DNA from: Bacteroidales bacterium
Lineage (GTDB): Bacteria; Bacteroidota; Bacteroidia; Bacteroidales; Bacteroidaceae
NCBI GenBank assembly: GCA_015654535.1
Contig: JAATGU010000132.1
Span: 26,499 to 90,498 of the forward strand
DNA length: 64,000 nt
Reading direction: 5' to 3'
In this document: in pieces, positions 48,153 to 57,778 of the stretch
How the letters are laid out: every line of letters begins with the position of its first letter
Numbering within the stretch: the stretch's first letter is position 1
Notes under the pieces: model-generated
Told to the model about the DNA's origin: nothing
Seen by the model: only the letters and a program-made list of their open reading frames with translations
Databases searched by the model: none
Made by a program: the position numbers and the translations under genes

Positions 48153-49025
48153 ATGGCATCACTAAAAGAAGTAAAAGGAAGAATCGCTTCGGTAAATAGT
48201 ACCAAGAAGATAACCTCTGCTATGAAAATGGTGGCTTCGGCAAAGCTTCATCGTGCGCAGGGTGCTATTTTGCATATGCTTCCTTATGAAAAGAAGCTGT
48301 ATGCCATACTAAAGGCTTTTCTTTCTAAAGATGTAGACATTCAGTCTCCTTACGTGGATCAACGCCCGGTAAAGCGTGTAGCTATTATTGCTTTCTCTTC
48401 TAACTCCACTCTTTGTGGAGCCTACAATGCTAATGTAGCCCGTCAGTTGCACTCAATGGTGAAAGAATACGAAGCTAGCATTGGCAAGGAGAATATTTTG
48501 GTTTATGCTGTAGGTAAGCAGATTGCTCAAGCAGCAAAGAAAGCAGACTTAAAGATAGAAAAGATTTTTTTAGAGATGGCTGATAAGCCTTCTTATCAAG
48601 AGACTTCTGATTTGGCTGAAGAGTTGATGAAGAGATATACTAGTAAAGAGATTGATAAAGTAGAATTACTTTATCATCATTTTAAAAGTACAGCTTCACA
48701 AGTACTGACTCGTGAAACATATTTGCCGGTGGATTTATCTGCCAAAGATGACGATTCGGAGAACACTCGCTCAATGGACTTTATTATTGAGCCTTCGAAA
48801 GAAGAATTGGTAGAATCTTTAGTACCGCAGGTTATTAGTTTGAGAATGTTCACTGCTTTACTTGACTCAAATGCTTCTGAACATGCAGCACGTACAGTGG
48901 CAATGCAAACAGCTACTGATAATGCGAATGACTTGATTCAGGATCTAACGGTTCAGTATAATAAGTCTCGTCAACAGGCTATTACCAATGAACTGCTTGA
49001 TATTATTGGAGGATCAATACAGTAA
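48153..49025 (+). CDS. atpG: F1 ATP synthase gamma subunit
   Basis: 290 residues. Conserved ends are SLKEVKGRIASVNSTKKITSAMKMVASAKL and ARTVAMQTATDNANDLIQDLTVQYNKSRQQAITNELLDIIGG, the central rotor coiled coil. It starts 8 bp after atpA, with GGAGGT just upstream, and is followed by a strong terminator. Confidence 0.96.
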   Translation: MASLKEVKGRIASVNSTKKITSAMKMVASAKLHRAQGAILHMLPYEKKLYAILKAFLSKDVDIQSPYVDQRPVKRVAIIAFSSNSTLCGAYNANVARQLHSMVKEYEASIGKENILVYAVGKQIAQAAKKADLKIEKIFLEMADKPSYQETSDLAEELMKRYTSKEIDKVELLYHHFKSTASQVLTRETYLPVDLSAKDDDSENTRSMDFIIEPSKEELVESLVPQVISLRMFTALLDSNASEHAARTVAMQTATDNANDLIQDLTVQYNKSRQQAITNELLDIIGGSIQ

Positions 49026-49048
49026 CACTTGAAATAGATCGTTATAAC

Positions 49049-49097
49049 AATAGCCTTTAAATAGCGAATTGATGTTGTTTAAAGGCTATTTTGTTTT
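49049..49097 (+). terminator. Terminator of the atp operon
   Basis: A perfect 13-bp stem (AATAGCCTTTAAA at 49049-49061; TTTAAAGGCTATT at 49078-49090) is followed by TTGTTTT. Confidence 0.85.
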
Positions 49098-49139
49098 AAA
49101 AAATAGAGATAGAAAAGAAGAAAATAAAGAGCTTTACTT

Positions 49140-49147
49140 TATCTTTG
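49140..49147 (+). promoter_or_regulatory. Candidate -7 box of fucO
   Basis: TATCTTTG matches TAnnTTTG, 34 bp before the start codon. Confidence 0.5.
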
Positions 49148-49181
49148 TGGTCATATTATTAACTCTCATTAATAAATATCC

Positions 49182-50336
49182 ATGAATAGAATTATTCTTA
49201 ACGAGACTTCTTACTTCGGAGCTGGATGCCGGAGTGTGATTGCCTTAGAAGCTGCCCGTCGCGGTTTCAAGAAAGCCTTTTTTGTAACAGACAAAGATCT
49301 AATTAAGTTTGGTGTTGCTGCCGAAATCATTAAAGTTCTTGACGGTGCTAAGATCCCTTATGAACTTTACAGTGATGTAAAAGCTAATCCAACCATTTCT
49401 AATGTGCAGAATGGAGTGGCTGCATTCAAGGCTTCCGGAGCCGACTTTATTGTTGCTTTGGGTGGTGGTTCTTCTATCGATACTGCCAAAGGTATTGGTA
49501 TTGTAGTTAACAACCCGGACTTTGCTGATGTTAAATCGTTGGAAGGTGTGGCCGATACGAAGAACAAAGCGGTGCCTACTTTTGCATTGCCTACTACCGC
49601 CGGAACAGCTGCTGAGGTAACTATCAATTATGTGATTATTGATGAAGATGCCAAAAAGAAGATGGTTTGTGTAGACCCTAATGACATCCCTGCTGTTGCT
49701 ATTGTTGATCCGGAATTAATGTATTCTATGCCAAAAGGCCTGACTGCTGCAACTGGAATGGATGCGTTGACCCATGCCATTGAAAGTTATATTACTCCCG
49801 GAGCTTGGGCTATGAGTGATATGTTTGAAATGAAAGCAATTGAAATGATTGCATTGAATTTGAAAGCTGCTGTGGATAATGGTAAAGACACTGTAGCTCG
49901 TGAAGCGATGTCTCAGGCTCAGTATATTGCTGGAATGGGATTTTCTAATGTAGGTTTGGGGATTGTTCACTCTATGGCTCATCCACTTGGAGCATTTTAT
50001 GATACTCCTCATGGAGTGGCAAATGCTTTGCTGTTACCATACGTAATGGAATATAATGCTGAATCTATCGCTGCTCCTAAATATAAAGACATTGCCAAGG
50101 CTATGGGTGTAAATGTAGAAGGGATGAGCTGTGAAGAAGGTGTAAAAGCTGCTATTGACGCAGTAAAAGCTCTTTCTATAAGCATTAATATTCCACAACA
50201 GCTTCATGAAATAGGAGTGAAGGAGGAAGATATTCCTGCATTGGCTGTAGCTGCTTTCAATGATGTATGTACCGGAGGAAATCCTCGTACTACTTCTGTA
50301 GCAGAGATAGAAACACTTTATCACAAAGCTTTTTAA
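49182..50336 (+). CDS. fucO: Lactaldehyde reductase / iron-containing alcohol dehydrogenase
   Basis: 384 residues, group III alcohol dehydrogenase. The nucleotide-binding block is ALGGGSSIDTAKGIG. The metal ligands Asp194 and His198 (MDALTHAIES), His263 and His277 (HSMAHPLGAFYDTPHG) match the FucO pattern closely. It reduces L-lactaldehyde to 1,2-propanediol in fucose or rhamnose breakdown, regenerating NAD. Monocistronic between two terminators. A broader alcohol substrate range cannot be excluded. Confidence 0.88.
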   Translation: MNRIILNETSYFGAGCRSVIALEAARRGFKKAFFVTDKDLIKFGVAAEIIKVLDGAKIPYELYSDVKANPTISNVQNGVAAFKASGADFIVALGGGSSIDTAKGIGIVVNNPDFADVKSLEGVADTKNKAVPTFALPTTAGTAAEVTINYVIIDEDAKKKMVCVDPNDIPAVAIVDPELMYSMPKGLTAATGMDALTHAIESYITPGAWAMSDMFEMKAIEMIALNLKAAVDNGKDTVAREAMSQAQYIAGMGFSNVGLGIVHSMAHPLGAFYDTPHGVANALLLPYVMEYNAESIAAPKYKDIAKAMGVNVEGMSCEEGVKAAIDAVKALSISINIPQQLHEIGVKEEDIPALAVAAFNDVCTGGNPRTTSVAEIETLYHKAF

Positions 50337-50363
50337 AGAATAAGATACTGAAAAGAAGATAAA

Positions 50364-50419
50364 AGATACTGTCTTAATATCCAATTATAAATTGAAATTA
50401 AGACAGTGTCTTTTTTTTT
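50364..50419. terminator. Terminator between fucO and the glycosyltransferase gene
   Basis: AGATACTGTCTTAAT (50364-50378) pairs with ATTAAGACAGTGTCT (50397-50411) with one G-T wobble, and a T-run follows. The T-run reaches the stop codon of the convergent gene, so it may serve both directions. Confidence 0.8.
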
Positions 50420-52055
50420 ATTTCGATATAATGAGACTTACATATCTCACCAGATTAGGGTTGTACCGCCGGTTTTGATGTTTTCTCCAGTTATTATCAT
50501 AAAGACCGATGGGAATTATTGCTACAGACTTATCTTTGAAAAGAGAATCGGCAGGCATGCTGCTTACCATCACAAACGGAAGGTGGGAGTGAACCACACT
50601 GTTGTTTTTCACATTCAGCGGACGAATGATTCTGTTTGATTCATAAACAAATTCCATCCGGAGTTCTTCCCCTTGTACATAGTAGAAAGAAAATCCGTTT
50701 AGTTTTTCCACATTACGTATCTCTCTGATGCTATGCCTGTCTTCATTGATAAAGATCTTTCCGGCAGGAATGAAACAGAGTCCGGCAACTAAAACCATGA
50801 CCCCGGCAATGCTATAAAAGGCAGGCATAACTTTCATTGGAACACTGTTAAAGGTATATCGAAAGATGATGGCTGCCAGCAGCAAACTGCACATGGAGAT
50901 GAACATGAAAAGATCCACGGAAAGATACCTCTGAGTAAAGAACAAGTTATATATAACTATCGGCAAAGCGAGCAGCAATAAAATGATTACCGCATTGTTC
51001 AGCTTGAAAATCCGTTTATCTATGAGAGACAAGTGTCCTTTGGTACAATGATAGATGTATGAACCAATGTTTAACGCACCTGGAATAAGTAAAGGGAGTA
51101 AATACCGATTCTTTTTTTCCGGCATTAGCGATAGAAGTACCAGAGACCCCAACGTCCAGATCAGGAAAAACAAATAATCCTTTCCCTGTACGCTACGCTT
51201 TTGTTTGAACGACCAGACTAAAGAAGTGATCCAAAACAATGCCCAGATGCCAGACTCAACAGGAAATTTCCAGTAGTAATACCAAGGGCGCACGTTATGA
51301 TCTAACCACGAAGAGGATTCTTTGTGAGCAACAAACAAAGCCAGATCCCAGTGAAAAAGATAAATGTAAGCCGTCCACCAAGCACTTACAACCACACAAG
51401 TGAGAATCATTACTGTGAGTGGCAGTACTTTTCCTTTTACCGAAGGGCGGTAAATTAATAGATAGCCGATAAAAAAAGGCAGCAACAGGGCGTAAAAAGA
51501 GACAGGGCCTTTACTCAGGAAAGATAATCCCCAAAACAGACCGGCAGCGATAAACTTTAACCATTGTGCCCCTTGCCGTTTCATTGCACAGAAAAAGAAA
51601 TAAATTCCTCCCAGCATAAAGCAGTGGCAATAAATATCCCACGTGGCATTTCTTCCCATCATCATCACATTATAGGAAGTGGCTAAAACGATGGCGGAAA
51701 TCAGACCTAAACGTTTGTTTCCGGTTATTTCAATGGATAACAGATAAACGAAAAACACCATCAGTGTGGCAGCTGCTCCGGTAGCCGCGCGTTGCAGGCA
51801 AAGATTGTCCGGAGCGACGGATTCTATGCCGGCGGCAATCCATGTGGGGAGGGGAGGCTTCTCCAGCCGATATTCCCCGTTCATCGTAGGGACGAGATAA
51901 TTACCCGTGCTAATCATCTCCTGAGCGGTAGCTAAGTTCCTTGATTCCATTTGATCCGCGGGCATAAAGTGATTATTCACAAAAAATGTCCAAAAACAGA
52001 CAAATAAGATAATCAGCATATGCTGTAGAGATTCTTTAGGCTGTGTCATGTACAT
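50418..52055 (-). CDS. ArnT-like GT83/PMT-type glycosyltransferase
   Basis: 545 residues with about 11-12 membrane helices. The first periplasmic loop holds MESRNLATAQEMISTGNYLVPTMNGEYRLEKPPLPTW, the conserved acidic/Lys-Pro-Pro region of ArnT-type enzymes that use polyprenyl-phosphate sugars. It would add a sugar to lipid A or another envelope acceptor on the periplasmic face. It starts 15 bp after the tolC-like gene and looks like the last gene of the efflux operon. Neither sugar nor acceptor is known. Confidence 0.82.
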   Translation of the reverse strand: MYMTQPKESLQHMLIILFVCFWTFFVNNHFMPADQMESRNLATAQEMISTGNYLVPTMNGEYRLEKPPLPTWIAAGIESVAPDNLCLQRAATGAAATLMVFFVYLLSIEITGNKRLGLISAIVLATSYNVMMMGRNATWDIYCHCFMLGGIYFFFCAMKRQGAQWLKFIAAGLFWGLSFLSKGPVSFYALLLPFFIGYLLIYRPSVKGKVLPLTVMILTCVVVSAWWTAYIYLFHWDLALFVAHKESSSWLDHNVRPWYYYWKFPVESGIWALFWITSLVWSFKQKRSVQGKDYLFFLIWTLGSLVLLSLMPEKKNRYLLPLLIPGALNIGSYIYHCTKGHLSLIDKRIFKLNNAVIILLLLALPIVIYNLFFTQRYLSVDLFMFISMCSLLLAAIIFRYTFNSVPMKVMPAFYSIAGVMVLVAGLCFIPAGKIFINEDRHSIREIRNVEKLNGFSFYYVQGEELRMEFVYESNRIIRPLNVKNNSVVHSHLPFVMVSSMPADSLFKDKSVAIIPIGLYDNNWRKHQNRRYNPNLVRYVSLIISK

Positions 52056-52070
52056 AATTCAATATTAAAA

Positions 52071-53342
52071 CTATCTTCCTGTTGTTTGCAGATATTTGGT
52101 TCTTTTAATCAGAAAATTCACTCGTGCCTCGGTGTTTTGATCCCTGCTTTGCTGAAGCAGTGTTTGTGCATCCAGCAGATCGGTCAAAGCCACTGTACCC
52201 GCCCTATAAAAGTCTGTGTTCAACTTCAGGTTTTCTGTTGACGACTGAACGGACTTTTCAGCTAAATTCACCTGCTTATACGCCTCTTCCAGTTCATTCC
52301 ATAATTGTTGCATCTGGATTAGGAGCAATTCACTGTTGCTTTGTTTTGTATTCTCGGCCATTTGTTCATTCAGCTTTTGCTTATTAATGGCGTGAGAACC
52401 TCCCCACCAACCCGAAATAGGAACAGAAACAGTAGCAAAAACCATACCAAAATTGCGGTTATTGTCCAATATATTGTGGTACATATATCCGGCTCCCACA
52501 GCTACCTGAGGCAGGTATTCACCCATCTTTATTTTTGTTTGTAAACGATTGGCCTCCACATTCTTGTCCAGTAATTTATATTCCGCACGATTACGAAGCG
52601 CCTCATCATGATTCACCCGATATTCCAGAGGAGAGCTCAAGATAGAAAAAGCGGTTGTATCCATTGCAAAATCTTTGGTTGGTATGCCCATATATTGGCA
52701 TAATACCATTTTTGACAAGGAAAGTCCGTCTTCCAGTTTCAGTTTGTTACTGGCAATTTCATTTTGCTTCAGCTCCACCCTCAGCACATCATTTTTATTC
52801 GTGGTCCCTGCTTTGTAAGCTACCGTTACATCCTTATATAAATTGTTTAATTGGTTCTCTACCATCTGAATGGTTTTCATTTTTTCCTCCAGAGAAACAA
52901 CTTGCCAGTAATATTGTTCGACATTGAGCAATACTTCATCTTCCGACATTTTTAGCTGATAGCCACTTACTTCCATACCTAGTTTGGCCAGTTTGTTTCC
53001 ATAAATGATCCGTCCTCCGGTAAAAATAGGTTGAGTAGCGGTTACGCCTCCTATCACTCCATTTTTCATCATTGAAATGCTCATTCCTGCAAGGTCCATT
53101 TGCGCCATCCCTTTATCAGCGTTAAATCCGCTTCCCACAGCGCTTACCACTGGGAAATAATTAGTGAATGCCTCTTTTTTTGTCTGTTCGGAAGCATTTT
53201 GCTCCAAGTGGGCATTTTTCATCTTTACATTGTTCTCCAACGCCATTTTCTTGCATTGTTCCAAGGTGAGTATTTCTTGAGCCGAAAGGCTGAAACCATT
53301 GGAAAAGAGCAGGCAGAGAAGTATGATATTTCTTTTTTTCAT
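52071..53342 (-). CDS. TolC-family outer-membrane efflux protein
   Basis: 423 residues with a signal peptide (cut after LSAQ). Two OEP repeats: LTLEQCKKMALENNVKMKNAHLEQNAS near the start, and RAEYKLLDKNVEANRLQTKIKMGEYLPQVAVGAGYMY in the second half. DFYRAGTVALTDLLDAQTLLQQSRDQ is the C-terminal signature. It provides the outer-membrane channel for the RND pump upstream. The 148-bp gap to the RND gene contains a 22-bp repeat array, so tolC may have extra control. Confidence 0.93.
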   Translation of the reverse strand: MKKRNIILLCLLFSNGFSLSAQEILTLEQCKKMALENNVKMKNAHLEQNASEQTKKEAFTNYFPVVSAVGSGFNADKGMAQMDLAGMSISMMKNGVIGGVTATQPIFTGGRIIYGNKLAKLGMEVSGYQLKMSEDEVLLNVEQYYWQVVSLEEKMKTIQMVENQLNNLYKDVTVAYKAGTTNKNDVLRVELKQNEIASNKLKLEDGLSLSKMVLCQYMGIPTKDFAMDTTAFSILSSPLEYRVNHDEALRNRAEYKLLDKNVEANRLQTKIKMGEYLPQVAVGAGYMYHNILDNNRNFGMVFATVSVPISGWWGGSHAINKQKLNEQMAENTKQSNSELLLIQMQQLWNELEEAYKQVNLAEKSVQSSTENLKLNTDFYRAGTVALTDLLDAQTLLQQSRDQNTEARVNFLIKRTKYLQTTGR

Positions 53343-53396
53343 TTGATCGCAAGTAATTATTCGTAATTCCGTTTTTAATTAAAAAAATTGTAAAGT

Positions 53397-53484
53397 CATC
53401 TTTTTACGTCTTTGTACAGAAGAATATATTATTCTGTACAAAACAAATAATTCTTTTCTACAAGATAAATATTTGTTTTGTACA
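53397..53484 (-). repeat. Four 22-bp-phased TGTA(C/G)A direct repeats upstream of tolC
   Basis: On the minus strand the units begin at 53484, 53462, 53440 and 53418: TGTACAAAACAAAT, TGTAGAAAAGAAT, TGTACAGAATAAT and TGTACAAAGAC. Order, spacing (22 bp) and the variant second unit TGTAGAAAAGAAT are the same as in the array at 35123-35210. Both arrays point toward the downstream gene, here the tolC-like gene. Confidence 0.75.
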
Positions 53485-53490
53485 ATAAGT

Positions 53491-56400
53491 TTAATAACTT
53501 TCTTCAGGAGATACAATTCCTTTGTGTTTTCCTCTGAATATCATCCAGTAGGCTACCGGTAGAACTGTTACCACCAATACCATGGAAATCAGTGTGCCAA
53601 AACAGATAACCGTTCCCATTGGAGCCCACAGTGCACTTTTACTGATAATCATCGGGATTACTCCCATGGAGGCAGCGGCGGAAGTGAGAAAGATAGGGCG
53701 CATCCTTCGTTTGCCGGCTTCGAGTGCCGCATCATATACGTCAAGTTTCTGTTCCTGTCTCAGTTTTTCCGCATAATCCAGCATAATAATTCCGTTTCTG
53801 ACCAGAATGCCCATCAGGCTGATCATGCCCAGAATAGCTGTCACACTAGCATCCAGTCCCATCACCCACAAACCTATGGCGGCACCAATAAGGGTTAATG
53901 TTATGGAACCGACAATAAGCAGCGCCAGATTAATCTTCCGGAAGTGGAAGAGAAGGATAAAGAATATAATAACCACAGCAATGAGCAGTGCACTTATTAC
54001 GTGAGGCAAATTTTCATCATCAGATTCTTTTTGTCCGCCTAAGCTTAGGGTCACTCCTTTTGGTATAGATACTTTTTCAAGTTCTTTTTCAACTTTTGCA
54101 GTCATAGAAGTCGTGTTTACCCCCCGTTTAACATCGGCCAAAATAGAGAGTGTGCGCACTCCGTTCCGGCGGACGATTTGCCCTTCCGTCCAGTCAGGTT
54201 CTACTTTGGCAATCTGCCGCAACGGAACAGATACCCCCGGTACAAGCGATGGTACATATTCATTGCCCAGATCTTCAAAATTCGGATCATTTTTTCGTTC
54301 GGCTTTTAGTTTTACCTGCATCGGATAATCTCCGTCCCACAAAGTGGTGAGTGGAATTCCTGACCCGAAGCGCATGGCCATATTGGCAGATACTAATGAT
54401 TTGCTGATTCCCAAACGATTGGCTTCATCATTGTCAATCTTAATCATGGCCCCCGGAGTCTGTTCCTCAAAATTAGTGCGTACCAGCATCAGCCCATCCA
54501 TCTTTCTCATTAAAAGCATCATGCTGTCGGCTGTCTGTTTCAGGTCTTTCAGACTGTCGCCGCTCAGCCTTATTTCGATAGGCGAGGTAGCATCTGAATA
54601 TTCCAGCTGTTTGAAGCGTATGTAGGTATCGGGGAAATAGTTGGCGTATTTATCAGTCAATTCGTCCAGTAGCTCTACAGTTGCCTCCTTAGATATTGTG
54701 TTAACAATGTATTGGGCGTAATTACTTCCCGGCATATTGGGTGCATACATGGTATGGAAACGGGGCGATCCTTCGCCTACAAAAGAGGTAATGGAAACGA
54801 TCCTTTTGTCCTTTTTCATGATTTTTTCGAGGCTGTCTGCTGTCGCCGCTGTTTTTTCTATTGCCGTTCCTTTTGGCAGATAAAACTCGACGGCAAACTG
54901 ATTACGTTCAGCTACAGGCATTAATCTTTGCGGAAGAGTAGTATACAGGATACAGCCCCCAATAATGGTAAGTACACCTATGCCCAATGTTATTTTTGGA
55001 TGAGCAAAACATTTACTAAGAAGCCATTCGTATTTCTCCTGAACTATTTCCAGCATACTGCGTTTTTTCTTTTTTTTCTCTGCCTGAGATTGTTGCAATC
55101 CTTTCCTAATAAAGAAATATTGCATGTACGGGACCAGCAGCATAGCCACAAGTAGTGAAATTCCCAATATAATACTTATAGACCATGGAAAGGCACGGAC
55201 AAAATCATTGATTGTGCCTTGAGTAGTGATAAGGAAAGGAAAGAATGTGATACTGATGGCCAGCGTAGCTGACATTATAGACTTAAAGAATCCATTGGCA
55301 CTGGCTATGGATGCATGCCAACGGGACATTCCCTCATCCAATTTTTCCAGGTAACTATCAATGATAACAATAGAGTTATCTACAATCATTCCCAGTGTAA
55401 CTAATAATACTGCCAGTGTCACTGTGTTCAGTTCAATTCCGAAGGCATAAAAGAGCCCTAGCGAAATAAAAATGGTGATAGGAATGGTAGAGGCCGCCAC
55501 TGATGCTACTTTTAGTGGAAGTAATACCATAATAACCAAAATTACCGCCACAATGGCAATCATTAATTCTTTCAGGAAATTAAGAACAGAATCATTTACA
55601 ACGTTGGGCTGGTCGGCAATACGATACATGCTCACGCTTTTGGGCAACTCTTTCTGATAAGATTCAAGAACCTTGTCCACATCTTTCCCAAATTGCACAA
55701 TATTGTTTCCTGTTCGCATTTCCATGGAAAGCAAAACACATTTCTTCCCGTTATTTTTTATATAAGAATCCGGATCGGGATATTCACGTACTACCCGTGC
55801 CACATCCTTCAGCCGGATCACATGTCCTATGGGGTCCGAATAAATAATTTGTTCGGCAATGTCTTTTTCGCTTTTATACGTTTCGGAGATATGGATTGGA
55901 GCAACAAAAGATTTATTATCTATCGCTCCACTCATGGTGGTAAACCCTTGAGAAAATAAGTTAGCGGCCAGTGTAGAAGAACTGATTCCGTAGGCAGCCA
56001 GCTTTTCCTGTTCAATATAAATGCTGATTTGTTCCTTTTGCAATCCGTAACGTCGCAGATTGGAAACCGCGTCTATTCGTCTGATCCTATTTTCCAACTC
56101 TTCCAGATATCTCTCCAGTTCACGATATGTTTTATCATTGGATTCAAGCGTGATGAGAAGAGCCGATGTATCTCCAAAGTCGTCATTAGTCACCAGCGCC
56201 AGTACTCCCGAAGGAAGTTCCGATTTAAAGCCTTCCACTCCATGCTTAAATTTAGACCAGAACTCGTCTTTGTTCTTCACATTGTCGTTTAGCTCCACAT
56301 GAACAATCACCATCCCATCCTTGGAGATGGAATAAGTTTTTTTCTTTTTTACTTCTTTATAGGTGAAGATAAACTTTTCCAGAGGTTTAGCCAACTGTTC

Positions 56401-56595
56401 TTCCACTTCGGCTGATGTCGCACCGGGATATATCCCTATTACTAATCCCTGGCGGATAGTGAATTCCGGAAATTCGTTTTTGGGCATAGATACCAAGGCA
56501 TATACCCCAAAGACCACAAGCAAAGATACAATCAGAATTACAATCTGCCTGTACCTCATGGCCAATTCAATTATATTAATTTTTCTTCTGCTCAT
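53491..56595 (-). CDS. RND-family efflux pump, inner-membrane subunit
   Basis: 1034 residues, AcrB/CusA-type length, with an N-terminal helix (IVILIVSLLVVFGVYALVSMP), two large periplasmic loops and two bundles of membrane helices. The proton-relay helix reads LGMIVDNSIVIIDS, so only one of the usual two adjacent Asp residues is present (Asp-Asn). It would use the proton gradient to expel drugs or other toxic compounds together with the adaptor and TolC. The start overlaps the adaptor stop by 4 bp. The substrate is unknown. Confidence 0.94.
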   Translation of the reverse strand: MSRRKINIIELAMRYRQIVILIVSLLVVFGVYALVSMPKNEFPEFTIRQGLVIGIYPGATSAEVEEQLAKPLEKFIFTYKEVKKKKTYSISKDGMVIVHVELNDNVKNKDEFWSKFKHGVEGFKSELPSGVLALVTNDDFGDTSALLITLESNDKTYRELERYLEELENRIRRIDAVSNLRRYGLQKEQISIYIEQEKLAAYGISSSTLAANLFSQGFTTMSGAIDNKSFVAPIHISETYKSEKDIAEQIIYSDPIGHVIRLKDVARVVREYPDPDSYIKNNGKKCVLLSMEMRTGNNIVQFGKDVDKVLESYQKELPKSVSMYRIADQPNVVNDSVLNFLKELMIAIVAVILVIMVLLPLKVASVAASTIPITIFISLGLFYAFGIELNTVTLAVLLVTLGMIVDNSIVIIDSYLEKLDEGMSRWHASIASANGFFKSIMSATLAISITFFPFLITTQGTINDFVRAFPWSISIILGISLLVAMLLVPYMQYFFIRKGLQQSQAEKKKKKRSMLEIVQEKYEWLLSKCFAHPKITLGIGVLTIIGGCILYTTLPQRLMPVAERNQFAVEFYLPKGTAIEKTAATADSLEKIMKKDKRIVSITSFVGEGSPRFHTMYAPNMPGSNYAQYIVNTISKEATVELLDELTDKYANYFPDTYIRFKQLEYSDATSPIEIRLSGDSLKDLKQTADSMMLLMRKMDGLMLVRTNFEEQTPGAMIKIDNDEANRLGISKSLVSANMAMRFGSGIPLTTLWDGDYPMQVKLKAERKNDPNFEDLGNEYVPSLVPGVSVPLRQIAKVEPDWTEGQIVRRNGVRTLSILADVKRGVNTTSMTAKVEKELEKVSIPKGVTLSLGGQKESDDENLPHVISALLIAVVIIFFILLFHFRKINLALLIVGSITLTLIGAAIGLWVMGLDASVTAILGMISLMGILVRNGIIMLDYAEKLRQEQKLDVYDAALEAGKRRMRPIFLTSAAASMGVIPMIISKSALWAPMGTVICFGTLISMVLVVTVLPVAYWMIFRGKHKGIVSPEESY

Positions 56596-57617
56596 CTTAT
56601 CACAATTTTCATACCTTCACTCACTTTTTGATTGCCTTCAATGATCACTTGATCACCTACAGATAATCCACTATTCACTACCACTCCCTGATTGGTTGCT
56701 TCTCCGGTTGTAATGATTCTTCTGGTGGCCTTCCCGTTTTTCGCTAACCATATAAAGCGTGTATCGAATTGAATAATCTGTATTGCATTATTGGGCACAA
56801 GAATCCCATCCGTCTGTTTTCCTGATGAGATAAAAACTTCACAGACCATCCCAGGCATCAGTTTTCTATGTGGATTATTAAGTCCAACTTTTACCTCGTA
56901 TGTATGTGAAAGCGGATTAGCCATTACTCCTTTCTTTTCAATTTTACCTTCAAATATTTTGTGATCTAACGCAGATACATTCACCTGTGCGTTGTTTCCT
57001 TGCTTTATGTGGGAAATTTCATTTTCAGGGACGGACACTTTCACGTATACTTTATCCACAGTGACCAGCTTCAACGCTTCCACACCAGGCATCACATTCA
57101 TTCCCGGTTCAATGGAACGACTGGCAATCACTCCACTAAAAGGAGCATAAAGATTGCAATCGTGTAGATTCTTCTTAGCAATACTTTCCGCCGACTGTGC
57201 TTGTTGGAGGGACGTTTGTACATCCACAAACTTTATTTCGGGAAGACTTCCATTGTCGTGCAGAAGAGAAAGACGTTTATAAGCATCTTGGGCTTGTTTC
57301 AATGAAGAAAGTGTGGCATCATAAGTGTTTTTTAATGTGGCCTTATTGAGCACAGCCAATAATTGTCCTTTAGAGACACTTTGTCCTTCTGAAACCAGAA
57401 CCTTTTCTACCGTTCCTATCACAGAAAAACTAAGAGCAGAGGCTGTGTTTTCTTCCACTGTCCCTACATAATTATGTTCTCCCACCCCCGAAGCCAGAGT
57501 GATTGTTTCCACTTTTACCGGGATAGCCTCTTCGGCGGTTGATTCTTCTTTTTTGCCTTTGCAACTCGCAACTAATAAAAGCAGCGTAAAGAAATAAATT
57601 TGTTTCATTCTTTTCAT
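56592..57617 (-). CDS. RND efflux periplasmic adaptor (membrane fusion lipoprotein)
   Basis: 341 residues with a lipobox at Cys19 (LLVASC). The lipoyl/barrel-sandwich halves are SVIGTVEKVLVSEGQSVSKGQLLAVL and YAPFSGVIASRSIEPGMNV, with a short coiled coil between them (about 115-160). A beta-barrel and a C-terminal domain follow. It bridges the RND pump and TolC. First gene of the leftward operon and divergent from an AraC-type regulator. Confidence 0.93.
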   Translation of the reverse strand: MKRMKQIYFFTLLLLVASCKGKKEESTAEEAIPVKVETITLASGVGEHNYVGTVEENTASALSFSVIGTVEKVLVSEGQSVSKGQLLAVLNKATLKNTYDATLSSLKQAQDAYKRLSLLHDNGSLPEIKFVDVQTSLQQAQSAESIAKKNLHDCNLYAPFSGVIASRSIEPGMNVMPGVEALKLVTVDKVYVKVSVPENEISHIKQGNNAQVNVSALDHKIFEGKIEKKGVMANPLSHTYEVKVGLNNPHRKLMPGMVCEVFISSGKQTDGILVPNNAIQIIQFDTRFIWLAKNGKATRRIITTGEATNQGVVVNSGLSVGDQVIIEGNQKVSEGMKIVIR

Positions 57618-57754
57618 ACCTTTTTGCTATTATATACTCCTATCTAAATAAATTATTGCAAAGGTGCGGAGATTCATCCGTGCATGAAAGTTCTGTATTA
57701 CTCGTTAATTGTTCTAAAAGGTGTATATTCAATCAATTTATAAGAAATTATTCT

Positions 57755-57762
57755 TATATTTG
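57755..57762 (+). promoter_or_regulatory. Candidate -7 box of the AraC regulator gene
   Basis: TATATTTG matches TAnnTTTG, 16 bp before the ATG at 57779. This rules against an in-frame upstream ATG at 57656. Confidence 0.55.
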
Positions 57763-57778
57763 CGCACAAATTAGACAA

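Noticed and set aside
57656..57778. Upstream in-frame start for the AraC regulator
   Set aside because: It precedes the candidate promoter box (57755-57762), and its 41 extra residues do not resemble the family.
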